Shown here one piece after another: positions 31,606-40,121 of a DNA stretch of 64,000 nucleotides. Made by a program: the position numbers and the translations under genes. The notes beneath the pieces were generated by a model. That model had not been told where the DNA came from. It saw nothing but the letters and a program-made list of their open reading frames with translations, and searched no databases. Source of the stretch: Leifsonia tongyongensis (GTDB taxonomy: Bacteria > Actinomycetota > Actinomycetes > Actinomycetales > Microbacteriaceae); assembly GCF_010686705.1 (NCBI RefSeq), contig NZ_JAAGWY010000005.1, forward strand, positions 124,001-188,000, written 5' to 3'. The number at the start of each line of letters is the position of its first letter. The stretch's first letter is position 1.

Positions 31606-33609
31606 TCAGCGCGGAGTGTCCGTGGTGGTGGCTCGCCGTGTGGCCGCTTCGGAGGCGTCTCGAGCGAGCATTACAGCCGATCGCAGGCTTTCGACGTCAT
31701 AGGCGCCGTAATGGCGACGGCCGTTGATGAAGAATGTCGGAGTGCCCGCCGCGCCGCTTAGGTCCGCCCCGAGGAGATCTTCCTCCACCCGGTTCTGGAA
31801 GGTCCGTCCCGCAAGTTCCTTCCCGAACCGGTCCAAATCCAGCTCCAAGATGGATGCGTAGTTCAGTAGGTCGTCATCGTCGAGGTGATTCTGATTGTGC
31901 AAGAGCAAATCATGCATGGCCCAGAATGCACCCTGCGAGCCAGCCGCTTCCGCCGCTTCCGCGGCGGCTTGCGCTCGCGGGTGAACGTCGGCGATCGGGA
32001 GATTTCGCCAAACGAAGCGGACATCCTCATCGGAGAGTAGCTGCCGGACCTCCCGCTCAGCTCGGCCGCAGTACGGACATTGAAAGTCGCCGTACTCGAC
32101 CACGGTAACCGCGGCATTACCGTTCCCGCGGATGTGATCCCTGTTCGGGTCAACCGGGACCACCAAATCCGGCCTCTCGGGCGCATCGCCAAGCAACGCA
32201 CGAGAACGTCGATCGGGTCCCAACAAGGCTGCCAGCCGAAACACCGCCCAGGTCAGTGCCGTGGCGACAATCGCGGCAACAAGCACTCCCAGTTTTGCCT
32301 CCGCAAGCGCCCGACCGGTGAAAGCAATCCCCGCCACCAGCACAGCGACGGTGAACCCGACACCTGCGATCGTGCCGCTTCCAGCCACAGCAACCCAGCC
32401 AACCGGCGGTCGGAGCTTCCCCCGACTCAGCCAAGAGATCAACGCAGGAACTCCCAGTACGGCCACGGGTTTACCTACCAGATAGGCGACGATGACACCG
32501 AGAGCGACCGGAGACATCAGAGCACCAAGGAGGAAGGAAGGCTCGAGCGAGATCCCGGCGTTCGCCAGCGCAAACAAGGGAACGATCACATAGCTTGTCC
32601 ACGGCAGGAAAGCTGTTTGCAGCCGCTCGTTCACAGAGAGTGCGCCCTTCAATCCAAGTGTGGCGAGTCGTGCCGACTGAGGCGTCGGCTGCTCGCGAAA
32701 CCGTCGGAAAGATCCGGCTGCATCGTCGAGGGTGCGCCGGGTCGGCACGCGTGCTGGAGCCGTCAGCCCAGCTATCAATCCCAGCACTATCGGGTCAACT
32801 CCACTGAAAAACAGGGCGATCCAGGCGCCGATTGCGGCCGGAACGGCCAGCCAGCTCACGCGGGCCAGCCGATGCGACAGAAGCATGACAGCGAATGCGA
32901 AGACCGCGATCATGAGCGGCACAATTTCGACGTGGCCGGTGTAAGCGAACGTGATCACTGCGAGGGCAACGAGGTCGTCAACGATGAAGACTGTGAGAAT
33001 GAACGCGCGGATTTGGGCAGGGAGAGCCTTCCCGACGAAAGTGATCAAACCCAGAGCGAGGGCAGTGTCGGTCGACATCGCCACCGCCCAACCGTGCTCA
33101 TTCGCCGTCCCGGCGTTGAACGATAGGAAGATCAAGACTGGCAGCGCCATCCCTGCAAGCCCAGCGGCGATCGGAACGAGTAGGCGCCGATGGTCGCGCA
33201 ACGCTCCCAAGTCGAGTTCGCGACGGGCTTCCAGCCCGATGACGAGGAAGAAGAACGTCATCAGTCCGGAACTGACGAACTCGGTCAACGTCATGCTCAC
33301 CTCAGCTGGGCCTAGTCGTGCGGAAACCCGAGTGTTCCAGAATTCCTGATAGCTGTCGCCACCGAGGTTGGACCAGATCAGCGCCGCAGTAATCGCGATG
33401 ATCAGCAGAACCGAGCTCGCAGCCTCGGTCCGGACAAAGCGGGCAACCCCGAAACCGATGCTGCGTATCCATACGGTGCCACCATCGACACCAGGAGGCG
33501 GCCTTCTTCCGCCGATGACGCGGTCACGCCACTTTGAGAAACGATGTCGGCGCGATTCCACAAACGTGGAGGGTCGCGAAAACTTCTGTGCTCGCTGTCC
33601 TCGCGTCAT
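31606..33609 (-). CDS. nhaA: NhaA Na+/H+ antiporter fused to a DsbA-like thioredoxin domain
   Basis: 667 residues. Residues about 45-440 are a multi-spanning NhaA antiporter, with EARRELDLG, ALGLITFVGKALPAQIRAF and the functional Asp pair in FIVDDLVALAVI. Residues about 460-655 are a thioredoxin fold of DsbA type: VVEYGDFQCPYCGRAEREVR gives the active site CPYC, and GTPTFFINGRRHYGAY supplies the cis-Pro loop. This fusion is known in actinomycetes. The domain probably guards transport or periplasmic thiols under stress (inference). The start overlaps the stop of the TetR gene by four bases, so both are made from one message. Confidence 0.9.
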   Translation of the reverse strand: MTRGQRAQKFSRPSTFVESRRHRFSKWRDRVIGGRRPPPGVDGGTVWIRSIGFGVARFVRTEAASSVLLIIAITAALIWSNLGGDSYQEFWNTRVSARLGPAEVSMTLTEFVSSGLMTFFFLVIGLEARRELDLGALRDHRRLLVPIAAGLAGMALPVLIFLSFNAGTANEHGWAVAMSTDTALALGLITFVGKALPAQIRAFILTVFIVDDLVALAVITFAYTGHVEIVPLMIAVFAFAVMLLSHRLARVSWLAVPAAIGAWIALFFSGVDPIVLGLIAGLTAPARVPTRRTLDDAAGSFRRFREQPTPQSARLATLGLKGALSVNERLQTAFLPWTSYVIVPLFALANAGISLEPSFLLGALMSPVALGVIVAYLVGKPVAVLGVPALISWLSRGKLRPPVGWVAVAGSGTIAGVGFTVAVLVAGIAFTGRALAEAKLGVLVAAIVATALTWAVFRLAALLGPDRRSRALLGDAPERPDLVVPVDPNRDHIRGNGNAAVTVVEYGDFQCPYCGRAEREVRQLLSDEDVRFVWRNLPIADVHPRAQAAAEAAEAAGSQGAFWAMHDLLLHNQNHLDDDDLLNYASILELDLDRFGKELAGRTFQNRVEEDLLGADLSGAAGTPTFFINGRRHYGAYDVESLRSAVMLARDASEAATRRATTTDTPR

Positions 33610-34229
33610 TCGGATTCGGCGAAGGTTCGAAGATACGCAATCGCTCCGGCGAGGGATGTTTCCAGGGGGGAGACATCCTTGCAGGTTTGGCAGAGGAGCA
33701 GCCCTCCTTGGAGTGCTGCTAGAAGGGTTGTCGCCAGAAGCGCCGCATCTGTGTCCTGGCGCACCAGCCCCAAGTCCTTCATCTGCTGTACGCCCTCAAG
33801 GAACGCTCGCTCCCACCGCTGGAAGCTCCTGACGAGCACCATACGAGTGAGGTCGTCACCGTCGGTCAATTCACTCGCCAATGAGCCCAGCGGACATCCG
33901 CCGGCGCACCCACTCTTTCTTTGAATGTCGACGACGAAATCGCGCCAAGCATCCCAACTCTCCCAACCGCGAATATTGGTCAAGTGCGGTTCTTGGCCGT
34001 TAAGGACCAGTTCGGCTTGCAGTTCTATCACCGCACGAACTAGCTCATTTTTGTCGTCGAAGTAGTGATAGATCTGCGATTTGCCCACCCCGGCTGTTTC
34101 GCAGACGCCTTCGATCGTTGTTCCTGCGACCCCGTCGAGAAGCATCAATGATGCGGCAGTGTCGACAATCTTTGATCGGGTCCGTTCGCCTTTCGAGGTA
34201 AAAGAACGTGTTGGTGCAGTTTGCATTAC
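33606..34229 (-). CDS. TetR/AcrR repressor coupled to nhaA
   Basis: 207 residues from ATG 34229 behind CGGAGGATTCGTA. HTH: KIVDTAASLMLLDGVAGTTI, EGVCETAGVGKSQIYHYFDDKNELV. The C-terminus, ATTLLAALQGGLLLCQTCKD with Cys pairs in CAGGCPLG and CQTCKD, is of the LmrA/YxaF type. Several cysteines could make it redox-sensitive (inference). It is divergent from the SDR-remnant/ctaD operon; promoter and operator copy 5 sit in between. It is followed by nhaA with ATGA overlap. Confidence 0.9.
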   Translation of the reverse strand, partial: VMQTAPTRSFTSKGERTRSKIVDTAASLMLLDGVAGTTIEGVCETAGVGKSQIYHYFDDKNELVRAVIELQAELVLNGQEPHLTNIRGWESWDAWRDFVVDIQRKSGCAGGCPLGSLASELTDGDDLTRMVLVRSFQRWERAFLEGVQQMKDLGLVRQDTDAALLATTLLAALQGGLLLCQTCKDVSPLETSLAGAIAYLRTFAESE

Positions 34230-34244
34230 GAATCCTCCGGGTTT

Positions 34245-34293
34245 GGACTCGATATTACATTCCGTTCTCGCTAAAAATGGACTAAAGCGTCCA
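34245..34293 (+). promoter_or_regulatory. Promoter plus GGAC/GTCC operator, copy 5
   Basis: A probable -35 TCGATA (34249) and -10 TAAAAA (34272), 17 bases apart, are followed by TGGACTAAAGCGTCCA at 34278-34293. The element TCGATATTACATT is shared with promoters of SDR genes at 53110-53144 and 54735-54769. This promoter should drive the long plus-strand operon from 34314 to about 43050, with repression at the operator. Confidence 0.6.
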
Positions 34294-34313
34294 TATAGGT
34301 GAAAGGAAGCAAC

Positions 34314-34652
34314 GTGACTCAACATTCACTATCCGGGTGCGTTGCGGTTGTTACCGGGGCTTCTCGCGGGATCGGGCGGGCAACCGCGCTCCAACGAGGA
34401 GAGGCCGGCGCGCACCTTGTGCTTGTCGTGCGAACGCAAACGGCCTGGGTCCGATCACAAGAATTGTTGGAGATCGGATCAGAGTTGCACTCGCGGTTCC
34501 AGTGGTCGGATGAGTCCGGTTCGCTCGACACTCCGGAGCAGTCCGCGTCGAGTCTTATCCCACGGCGACTGACAACAGGCAGCGGCCAGATTTGGACGGC
34601 GGATAGCTCCGGTGCTGCAGCGCAACGCGTGGATTGGTGCCGGAACCAATGA
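34314..34652 (+). pseudogene. Internally deleted SDR gene
   Basis: From GTG 34314 (behind AAAGGAAGCAAC) the frame reads GCVAVVTGASRGIGRATALQ, a normal SDR NADP motif. It then jumps, after about residue 45, to DESGSLDTPEQSASSLIPRR and [11 protein letters not shown], which match the very end of the SDR at 54807. Some 140 residues, including the catalytic Ser-Tyr-Lys, are missing, yet no stop intervenes. The ORF overlaps ctaD by ATGA, so it may persist as a translated leader. It is non-functional as an enzyme. Confidence 0.8.
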
Positions 34653-36349
34653 CCGACGTTCTGGTCAGCGTGAGTGACGTGGACGAGCAAACGCCCCAAA
34701 CGAGCAGTCGCAGTTCCGTTCTGCAGTGGCTCACGACGACGGACCACAAGAAGATCGGCTACCTGTACCTGGTCACATCGTTCTTATATTTCCTCTTCGG
34801 AGGTGTCCTCGCCCTCGCGATCCGCACCCAGCTCTTCGCGCCGGGGCTTCAGATTGTGCAAACCAAGGAACAGTACAACCAGCTGTTCACAATGCACGGC
34901 ACCGTCATGCTTTTCATGTTCGCGACCCCGTTGTTCGCTGGATTTACGAACGTCATCATGCCTCTTCAGATCGGCGCTCCCGATGTCGCGTTCCCACGTC
35001 TGAACGCGTTCTCCTACTGGCTTTACAGTTTTGGCAGTCTCATCGTGATCGGGGGATACCTCACACCGCAAGGTCCCGCGGACTTCGGGTGGGTGGCCTA
35101 CCAGCCGCTGGCTAGTCAAACGTTCATGCCGGGACTGGGTGGGAATCTGTGGTTGGCCGGGCTCGCCCTTTCCGGCTTCGGGACCATTCTCGGGGCCGTC
35201 AACTTCATCACGACAATCATCACCCTTCGCGCCCCGGGCATGACCATGTTCAGGTTGCCGATCTTCACGTGGAATGCCCTCGTGACGTCGATCCTCGCCC
35301 TCATGGTGTTCCCCGTATTCGCGGCAGCAGTCTTTGCAGCGTTCGCCGACCGGGTTTTCGGCGCGCACCTCTTCGACGCAGCAAACGGCGGGGCCCTGCT
35401 GTGGCAACACCTGTTCTGGTTCTTCGGTCACCCGGAGGTGTACATCATTGCCATCCCGTTCTTCGGGATCATCTCTGAAGTGCTTCCGGTGTTCAGTCGG
35501 AAACCAATTTTCGGCTACAAGTCGCTCGTGTACGCGACAATCGCAATTGCCGCCTTGGCGGTCACCGTCTGGGCGCACCACATGTACGTGACCGGATCCG
35601 TCCTGCTGCCCTTTTTCTCTCTCATGACGATGCTCATTGCGGTACCGACCGGCGTGAAGATCTTCAACTGGATTGCAACGATGTGGCGCGGATCGTTGAC
35701 CTTCGAGACACCCATGCTCTTCAGCATCGGGTTCCTTGTCACTTTCACGTTCGGCGGGCTGACCGGTGTCATTCTCGCCTCACCGCCGCTGGATTTCCAC
35801 CTGTCGGACTCGTATTTTGTCGTCGCTCACATCCACTATGTCGTCTTCGGGACGGTCGTATTTGCCATGTTCGCCGGCTTCTACTTCTGGTGGCCGAAAT
35901 GGACCGGGCGCATGCTCAACGAGCGGTTAGGCCATTGGCATTTTTGGTTGCTTTTTGTTGGCTTCCACACGACCTTCCTCATCCAGCATTGGCTCGGCGT
36001 GATTGGCATGCCGCGACGGTACGCTACCTACCTTCCCGGAGACGGCTTCACCTGGTTGAACCAGGTGTCCTCCCTCGGGGCGGCCCTCCTGGCGACATCA
36101 ATGTTGCCGTTCTTCCTCAACGTGTACCTCACCACCCGCAGATCTCCGCGAGTCACCGTGAATGATCCGTGGGGAACGGGCCGCTCACTCGAATGGGCGA
36201 CAAGTTGTCCTCCGCCGCGCCACAACTTCACGACCATCCCCCGAATCCGTTCTGAGTCGCCGGCATTCGACCTAAACCACCCAGAACAAGTCTCGGGGTT
36301 TGATCCCTTGCCCGACAGATCACAACAAACGGCGGGAACGACAAGATGA
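34649..36349 (+). CDS. ctaD: Cytochrome c oxidase subunit I, orphan copy
   Basis: 566 residues from ATG 34649, overlapping the SDR remnant. Twelve membrane segments are expected. Seen: the haem/Cu ligands [17 protein letters not shown] (His-Tyr and the D-channel Glu) and HHMYVTG; the K-channel stretch [16 protein letters not shown] with Thr and Lys; and [12 protein letters not shown] for the haem irons. It therefore looks competent. Subunits II, III and IV (ctaC, ctaE, ctaF) are absent nearby, so it must borrow them from the main locus or replace CtaD under stress. It lies in the long stress operon after operator copy 5. Confidence 0.92.
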   Translation: MTDVLVSVSDVDEQTPQTSSRSSVLQWLTTTDHKKIGYLYLVTSFLYFLFGGVLALAIRTQLFAPGLQIVQTKEQYNQLFTMHGTVMLFMFATPLFAGFTNVIMPLQIGAPDVAFPRLNAFSYWLYSFGSLIVIGGYLTPQGPADFGWVAYQPLASQTFMPGLGGNLWLAGLALSGFGTILGAVNFITTIITLRAPGMTMFRLPIFTWNALVTSILALMVFPVFAAAVFAAFADRVFGAHLFDAANGGALLWQHLFWFFGHPEVYIIAIPFFGIISEVLPVFSRKPIFGYKSLVYATIAIAALAVTVWAHHMYVTGSVLLPFFSLMTMLIAVPTGVKIFNWIATMWRGSLTFETPMLFSIGFLVTFTFGGLTGVILASPPLDFHLSDSYFVVAHIHYVVFGTVVFAMFAGFYFWWPKWTGRMLNERLGHWHFWLLFVGFHTTFLIQHWLGVIGMPRRYATYLPGDGFTWLNQVSSLGAALLATSMLPFFLNVYLTTRRSPRVTVNDPWGTGRSLEWATSCPPPRHNFTTIPRIRSESPAFDLNHPEQVSGFDPLPDRSQQTAGTTR

Positions 36350-36479
36350 GCTGCACTGGACTGACGCGACCGCGCATGTTCCACCCGGGCTGCGGACGAC
36401 CACACGATGCCTGCGCTCGGGAGCGTGCTCCGACATCAAGTTCCACCTTTTAACCAACCATCCACAAGAAAGGTCAGAC

Positions 36480-37385
36480 ATGTCAGATAACAATTTCCTC
36501 GGCAACGCAGTCAACCGCAGCGCCGAAACCAAAGCAGACCGCGACGGACTGAACGCCATGGTCGCAGCCGCAGAACAGGGCAACGACGTCGCCGAGGCCC
36601 CCGAGATCAGCGACAGCACGATCCTCAATTTCGCACTCAACCTCGAATATCTCGAAGCGGAGTTCTACCTCCGAGCCGGCGGCCAGACCCTGCCCGACGA
36701 CATGACCACGGGTACAGGCACACGCGGCGAGGTCATTGGGGGACGACCGGTCATGTTCCAGAACCCGGTGATCCGCAAATTCGCGGCTGAGATCGCAGCC
36801 GACGAGCGGGCACACGTGGCATTCCTCCGCAACGCGCTCGGAAGTGCAGCGGTCTCGCGGCCAGCCATCTCCTTGGACCAGAGTTTCACTGCAGCTGCGC
36901 TTGCCGCAGGTCTCATCAAGCCAGGAGAAACGTTCGACGCCTACGCAAACGACCTCAACTTCCTCTTCGCCGCGTTCCTCTTCGAAGACGTCGGCGTCAC
37001 GGCATTCAAAGGTGCCGCACCATTCATCTCCAACAAGACCTACCTTGACGCCGCCGCTGGCCTGCTTGCCACCGAGGCGTATCACGCTGGAATCGTACGC
37101 ACCTCGCTGTACAACGAAGGCATGATCAACGACGCCGTCTTCGACGCCGTCCAGAAGATCTCCAACGTGCGAGGCGCCGTCGACGGCGTCGGCGGAGACG
37201 ACCAGGGTATCGGGACCAAGGCTGAGCTCAACCTCGTACCGACAGATCCCGAAGGACGCGCATTCGGCCGTTCACCCGAACACATCCTCAACATCGTCTA
37301 CCTCACAGCCGATCGGGCGAGCTCCGGAGGCTTCTACCCGAACGGGCTCAACGGTGATCTCCGAGAAAGCGCCCAGGCTCACTAA
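36480..37385 (+). CDS. Ferritin-like domain stress protein
   Basis: 301 residues from ATG 36480 behind AGAAAGGTCAGAC. ILNFALNLEYLEAEFYLRAG (about 42-61) is the first metal-ligand helix of the Ferritin_2 family (Rds1 or desiccation-related proteins), with AAEIAADERAHVAFLRNALG holding the E-x-x-H second site. FEDVGVTAFKGAAPFI and LLATEAYHAGIVRTSLY complete the diiron set. No signal peptide is seen at this start. It probably binds iron or peroxide in stress. It opens the group msrB-msrA-molybdoenzyme on the same strand. Confidence 0.85.
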   Translation: MSDNNFLGNAVNRSAETKADRDGLNAMVAAAEQGNDVAEAPEISDSTILNFALNLEYLEAEFYLRAGGQTLPDDMTTGTGTRGEVIGGRPVMFQNPVIRKFAAEIAADERAHVAFLRNALGSAAVSRPAISLDQSFTAAALAAGLIKPGETFDAYANDLNFLFAAFLFEDVGVTAFKGAAPFISNKTYLDAAAGLLATEAYHAGIVRTSLYNEGMINDAVFDAVQKISNVRGAVDGVGGDDQGIGTKAELNLVPTDPEGRAFGRSPEHILNIVYLTADRASSGGFYPNGLNGDLRESAQAH

Positions 37386-37479
37386 ACCGTGACACGGGCT
37401 GATGCCCGCTCACAGCAAAACCATCGGCGCACCCGTGCCGCCAGCGCCGCACGAAATTGATCAAACTAAGGAGCAAGAC

Positions 37480-37941
37480 ATGCCCCCCGAATACAGCAAG
37501 ACACCAGAAGCCGTGGCCAAGCTCACACCTGAACAGTACGAGGTCACCCAGGAGGCTGCGACTGAGCCAGCCTTCCGAAATGAATACTGGAACAACCATG
37601 ACGAGGGACTCTACGTGGACATCGTCTCTGGCGAACCCCTCTTCGCCTCCGTCAACAAATTCGACAGCAGCTCCGGATGGCCGAGCTTCACGGTGCCGGT
37701 TGCGCCGGAGAACATCGTTGTGAAAGAGGACTCTACTTACGGGATGCGTCGAACCGAAGTCAGATCGAAGCACGGCAATAGCCACCTTGGTCATGTCTTC
37801 GACGACGGCCCGTTCGATGAGGGGGGTCTCCGTTATTGCATCAACTCCGCCGCCCTTCGGTTCATCCCCGTCGACCAGCTTGAAGAAGATGGTTTCGCGG
37901 AGTTCCGGACACTGTTCTCGACGAAAGAAGCCGAAAAGTGA
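37480..37941 (+). CDS. msrB: Peptide methionine-(R)-S-oxide reductase
   Basis: 153 residues from ATG 37480 behind [50 protein letters not shown] and [16 protein letters not shown] contain the catalytic Cys (RYC) and the Trp/His residues of the active site. The two zinc C-x2-C pairs of other MsrB forms are missing, as in many actinomycete enzymes. It reduces Met-R-sulfoxide, using thioredoxin. It overlaps msrA by four bases (GTGA). An inactivated duplicate lies at 28096. Confidence 0.95.
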   Translation: MPPEYSKTPEAVAKLTPEQYEVTQEAATEPAFRNEYWNNHDEGLYVDIVSGEPLFASVNKFDSSSGWPSFTVPVAPENIVVKEDSTYGMRRTEVRSKHGNSHLGHVFDDGPFDEGGLRYCINSAALRFIPVDQLEEDGFAEFRTLFSTKEAEK

Positions 37942-38450
37942 GTACCGAAGACGCCATCCTCGCGAGCGGATGCTTCTGGGGTGCCCAGGAGCTCTTGCGG
38001 TCTAAGCCTGGAGTCATCACCACCCGAACCGGGTATTCCGGCGGTGACACGCCCAACGCGACGTACCGAAACCACGGCGACCACGCCGAAAGCGTTGAGA
38101 TCCTCTTCAACAATGACGTGATCAGTTTCCGTGAACTGCTCGAGTTCTTCTTCCAGATCCACGACCCTTCCACACCGAACAGCCAGGGAAACGACGTCGG
38201 CCGCAGCTATCGCTCCGCCATCTTCTACACCTCCGAGGAACAAAAGCGGGTCGCCCTCGAAACGATTGACGACGTGAACGCATCGGGTCTCTGGCCCGGC
38301 AAGGTCGTAACCGAGGTTGTCCCCGCGGGTGACTTTTGGGAGGCCGAACCTGAACACCAGGACTACCTCCAGAACAACCCCTCCGGATACACCTGTCACT
38401 ATGTGCGGCCCGACTGGAAGCTTCCGGAACGCGACCGGCAACCAGCCTGA
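37938..38450 (+). CDS. msrA: Peptide methionine-(S)-S-oxide reductase
   Basis: 170 residues from GTG 37938. [20 protein letters not shown] has the catalytic GCFWG motif, and [20 protein letters not shown] and the [19 protein letters not shown] stretch are standard. It reduces the S-epimer of Met sulfoxide and is coupled to msrB by a GTGA overlap, so both epimers are repaired together. Recycling Cys are fewer than in E. coli MsrA; C in GYTCHYV near the end is the likely resolving residue. Confidence 0.95.
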   Translation: MSTEDAILASGCFWGAQELLRSKPGVITTRTGYSGGDTPNATYRNHGDHAESVEILFNNDVISFRELLEFFFQIHDPSTPNSQGNDVGRSYRSAIFYTSEEQKRVALETIDDVNASGLWPGKVVTEVVPAGDFWEAEPEHQDYLQNNPSGYTCHYVRPDWKLPERDRQPA

Positions 38451-38483
38451 CGACGCTCACTCAGCACATAAGAGAGGTAACTC

Positions 38484-39077
38484 ATGGCAGTCTTCAGCCG
38501 AGGCTTCACAGGCCATCGTCCAGAACCAGACGACAGCCTGCCGCCAGGACAGCATTTGACCCAGAATTTCCCTGTTCTCTCGGCCGGGCCGACCCCTTCA
38601 ATTGGCACTGACGAATGGGAATTCTTCATCCGCACCGAGAGCGGGAAAACCCACACCTGGAACTGGGCGGAGCTGCGCGCGCTCCCAGCCGAAGAAATAA
38701 GCACCGACATCCATTGCGTCACCAGCTGGTCAAAGATCGGAACCCACTGGCGCGGGGTGTCTCTTGACACCCTCTTCGAGGGAGTGGAAACAGACTACAA
38801 ATACGTGATGGCGCACTCGTATGGCGGGTACACGACAAACCTCGTCTTGAACGAGATCCGTGGCGGGAAAGCGTGGGTCGCTTTCGAATACGACGGCGAC
38901 GACCTCACGCCCGAACACGGGGGCCCGGCCCGTCTGCTCGTACCCCACCTGTATTTCTGGAAGAGCGCCAAATGGGTACGCGGACTTGTTATGCAAGCGG
39001 ACGACGAACCCGGATTCTGGGAACAGTACGGCTACAACCTTCACGGCGATCCGTGGCGCGAGGAAAGGTACTCGTGA
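38484..39077 (+). CDS. Sulfite-oxidase-like (YedY-type) molybdoenzyme
   Basis: 197 residues. MAVFSRGFTGHRPEPDDSLP is the start typical of the short cytoplasmic sulfite-oxidase-like family; TDIHCVTSWSKIGTHWRGVS carries the molybdenum-ligand Cys and the pterin loop, and GGPARLLVPHLYFWKSAKWV the Moco phosphate contacts. There is no Tat signal, so it acts inside the cell. E. coli MsrP (YedY) repairs Met sulfoxide; placement right after msrB-msrA suggests a related repair job here (inference). It overlaps the reductase gene by four bases. Confidence 0.88.
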   Translation: MAVFSRGFTGHRPEPDDSLPPGQHLTQNFPVLSAGPTPSIGTDEWEFFIRTESGKTHTWNWAELRALPAEEISTDIHCVTSWSKIGTHWRGVSLDTLFEGVETDYKYVMAHSYGGYTTNLVLNEIRGGKAWVAFEYDGDDLTPEHGGPARLLVPHLYFWKSAKWVRGLVMQADDEPGFWEQYGYNLHGDPWREERYS

Positions 39078-39796
39078 GCGGTCTGACACCGTGGCATGTT
39101 GGAACGCTGATCGACGCCGTTCCGCTGAACCCCAAAGCACGAAGCATCACTTTTGAGGTACCCGACTGGCGAGGCAACCTAGCCGGTCAACACCTTGACG
39201 TCCGGCTGACCGCCCCTGACGGATATCAAGCGGTGCGTTCCTACTCGATCGCGTCGTCCGGCCCCGGGACACGCGTCGAGCTGGCCATCGACAAACTTCC
39301 CGACGGGGAAGTCTCGCCCTTTCTCGTCGACGGCCTGGAGATAGGAGATTCGGTAGAACTCCGGGGCCCGCTCGGCGGATGGTTCGTATGGACGGAAGAG
39401 TTGCATGTTCCTATCCAGCTGATTGCCGGCGGTTCCGGCGTGGTCCCCTTTATCGCAATGGCCCGCCGACACAAGCTGACAGGCAGCACAATCCCGATGC
39501 ACCTCTTGTATTCGCTCCGAGGCCCAAACGACGCGTTCTACCGCGAGGAACTGGCACTCCTCAACGAGGATGTCGACGTCACCTGGCACTACACACGCGT
39601 CGCGCCACAGGGATGGGGTGCGGAGCCCAGGCGACTCACGCACTCTGACCTAAAAGCAGCGCTGCTGCCCCCGGAGGGCGACACGCGTGTCTACATCTGC
39701 GGGCCTACCGAGTTCGTCGAAACCGTCGCGGAGGCTCTCGGAGACCTCGGGTATCCGTCGGAGTCTATTCGCACAGAAAGGTTCGGTGGAACATGA
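39074..39796 (+). CDS. Ferredoxin-reductase-like flavoprotein
   Basis: 240 residues from GTG 39074 (GTGA overlap; the upstream in-frame extension lies wholly within the previous gene). YQAVRSYSIASSGPGTRVEL is the FAD-binding RxYS motif; LIAGGSGVVPFIAMARRHKL is the NAD(P) GGxGxxP motif; VYICGPTEFVETVAEALGDL is the C-terminal CGP motif. There is no plant-type 2Fe-2S domain. It most likely supplies electrons to the preceding molybdoenzyme, as MsrQ/Fre does for MsrP in other bacteria (inference). Confidence 0.88.
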   Translation: MSGLTPWHVGTLIDAVPLNPKARSITFEVPDWRGNLAGQHLDVRLTAPDGYQAVRSYSIASSGPGTRVELAIDKLPDGEVSPFLVDGLEIGDSVELRGPLGGWFVWTEELHVPIQLIAGGSGVVPFIAMARRHKLTGSTIPMHLLYSLRGPNDAFYREELALLNEDVDVTWHYTRVAPQGWGAEPRRLTHSDLKAALLPPEGDTRVYICGPTEFVETVAEALGDLGYPSESIRTERFGGT

Positions 39797-40053
39797 GCGG
39801 CGATCATCTCGACGGAAATGTCTTAGCGGGTCCATTGTGCGATGTGTTCGAGCTCGATGTCACAACCATGAACGGTCAATGCGCGAACTGTGATGACGTC
39901 GCAGTTCTGGCCCAAGCGATGGTCTACGGGTCACCGATGGGCTTCGTCGTAAGGTGCAGAACCTGCGGGGAAGTGCTCGCCGTCCTCGTTGAGCGGTCGC
40001 CGCGACGTCGTCTTGCCTTGCAAGGACTTCGCTGGATCGATGTCGGCAACTAA
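39793..40053 (+). CDS. DUF6510 family small zinc protein
   Basis: 86 residues, ATGA overlap with the reductase. MSGDHLDGNVLAGPLCDVFE, GQCANCDDVAVLAQAMVYG and VVRCRTCGEVLAVLVE show the family start HLDGNxLAGPL and two C-x2-C pairs that should bind zinc. In actinomycetes it commonly follows the sulfite-oxidase-like and flavin reductase genes, so it is probably an accessory protein or electron-transfer helper of that pair. Confidence 0.8.
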   Translation: MSGDHLDGNVLAGPLCDVFELDVTTMNGQCANCDDVAVLAQAMVYGSPMGFVVRCRTCGEVLAVLVERSPRRRLALQGLRWIDVGN

Positions 40054-40121
40054 CGCACAACGTCCCGGACAAACGACCTCATCTAGCCCTAACTGTTCGA
40101 AGAACGACACTCGAAAGAACC

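Noticed and set aside
32080-33126. 348-codon plus-strand frame opposite nhaA
   Set aside because: Antisense shadow, rich in Arg, Gln, His and Ser, of a well-supported antiporter gene.
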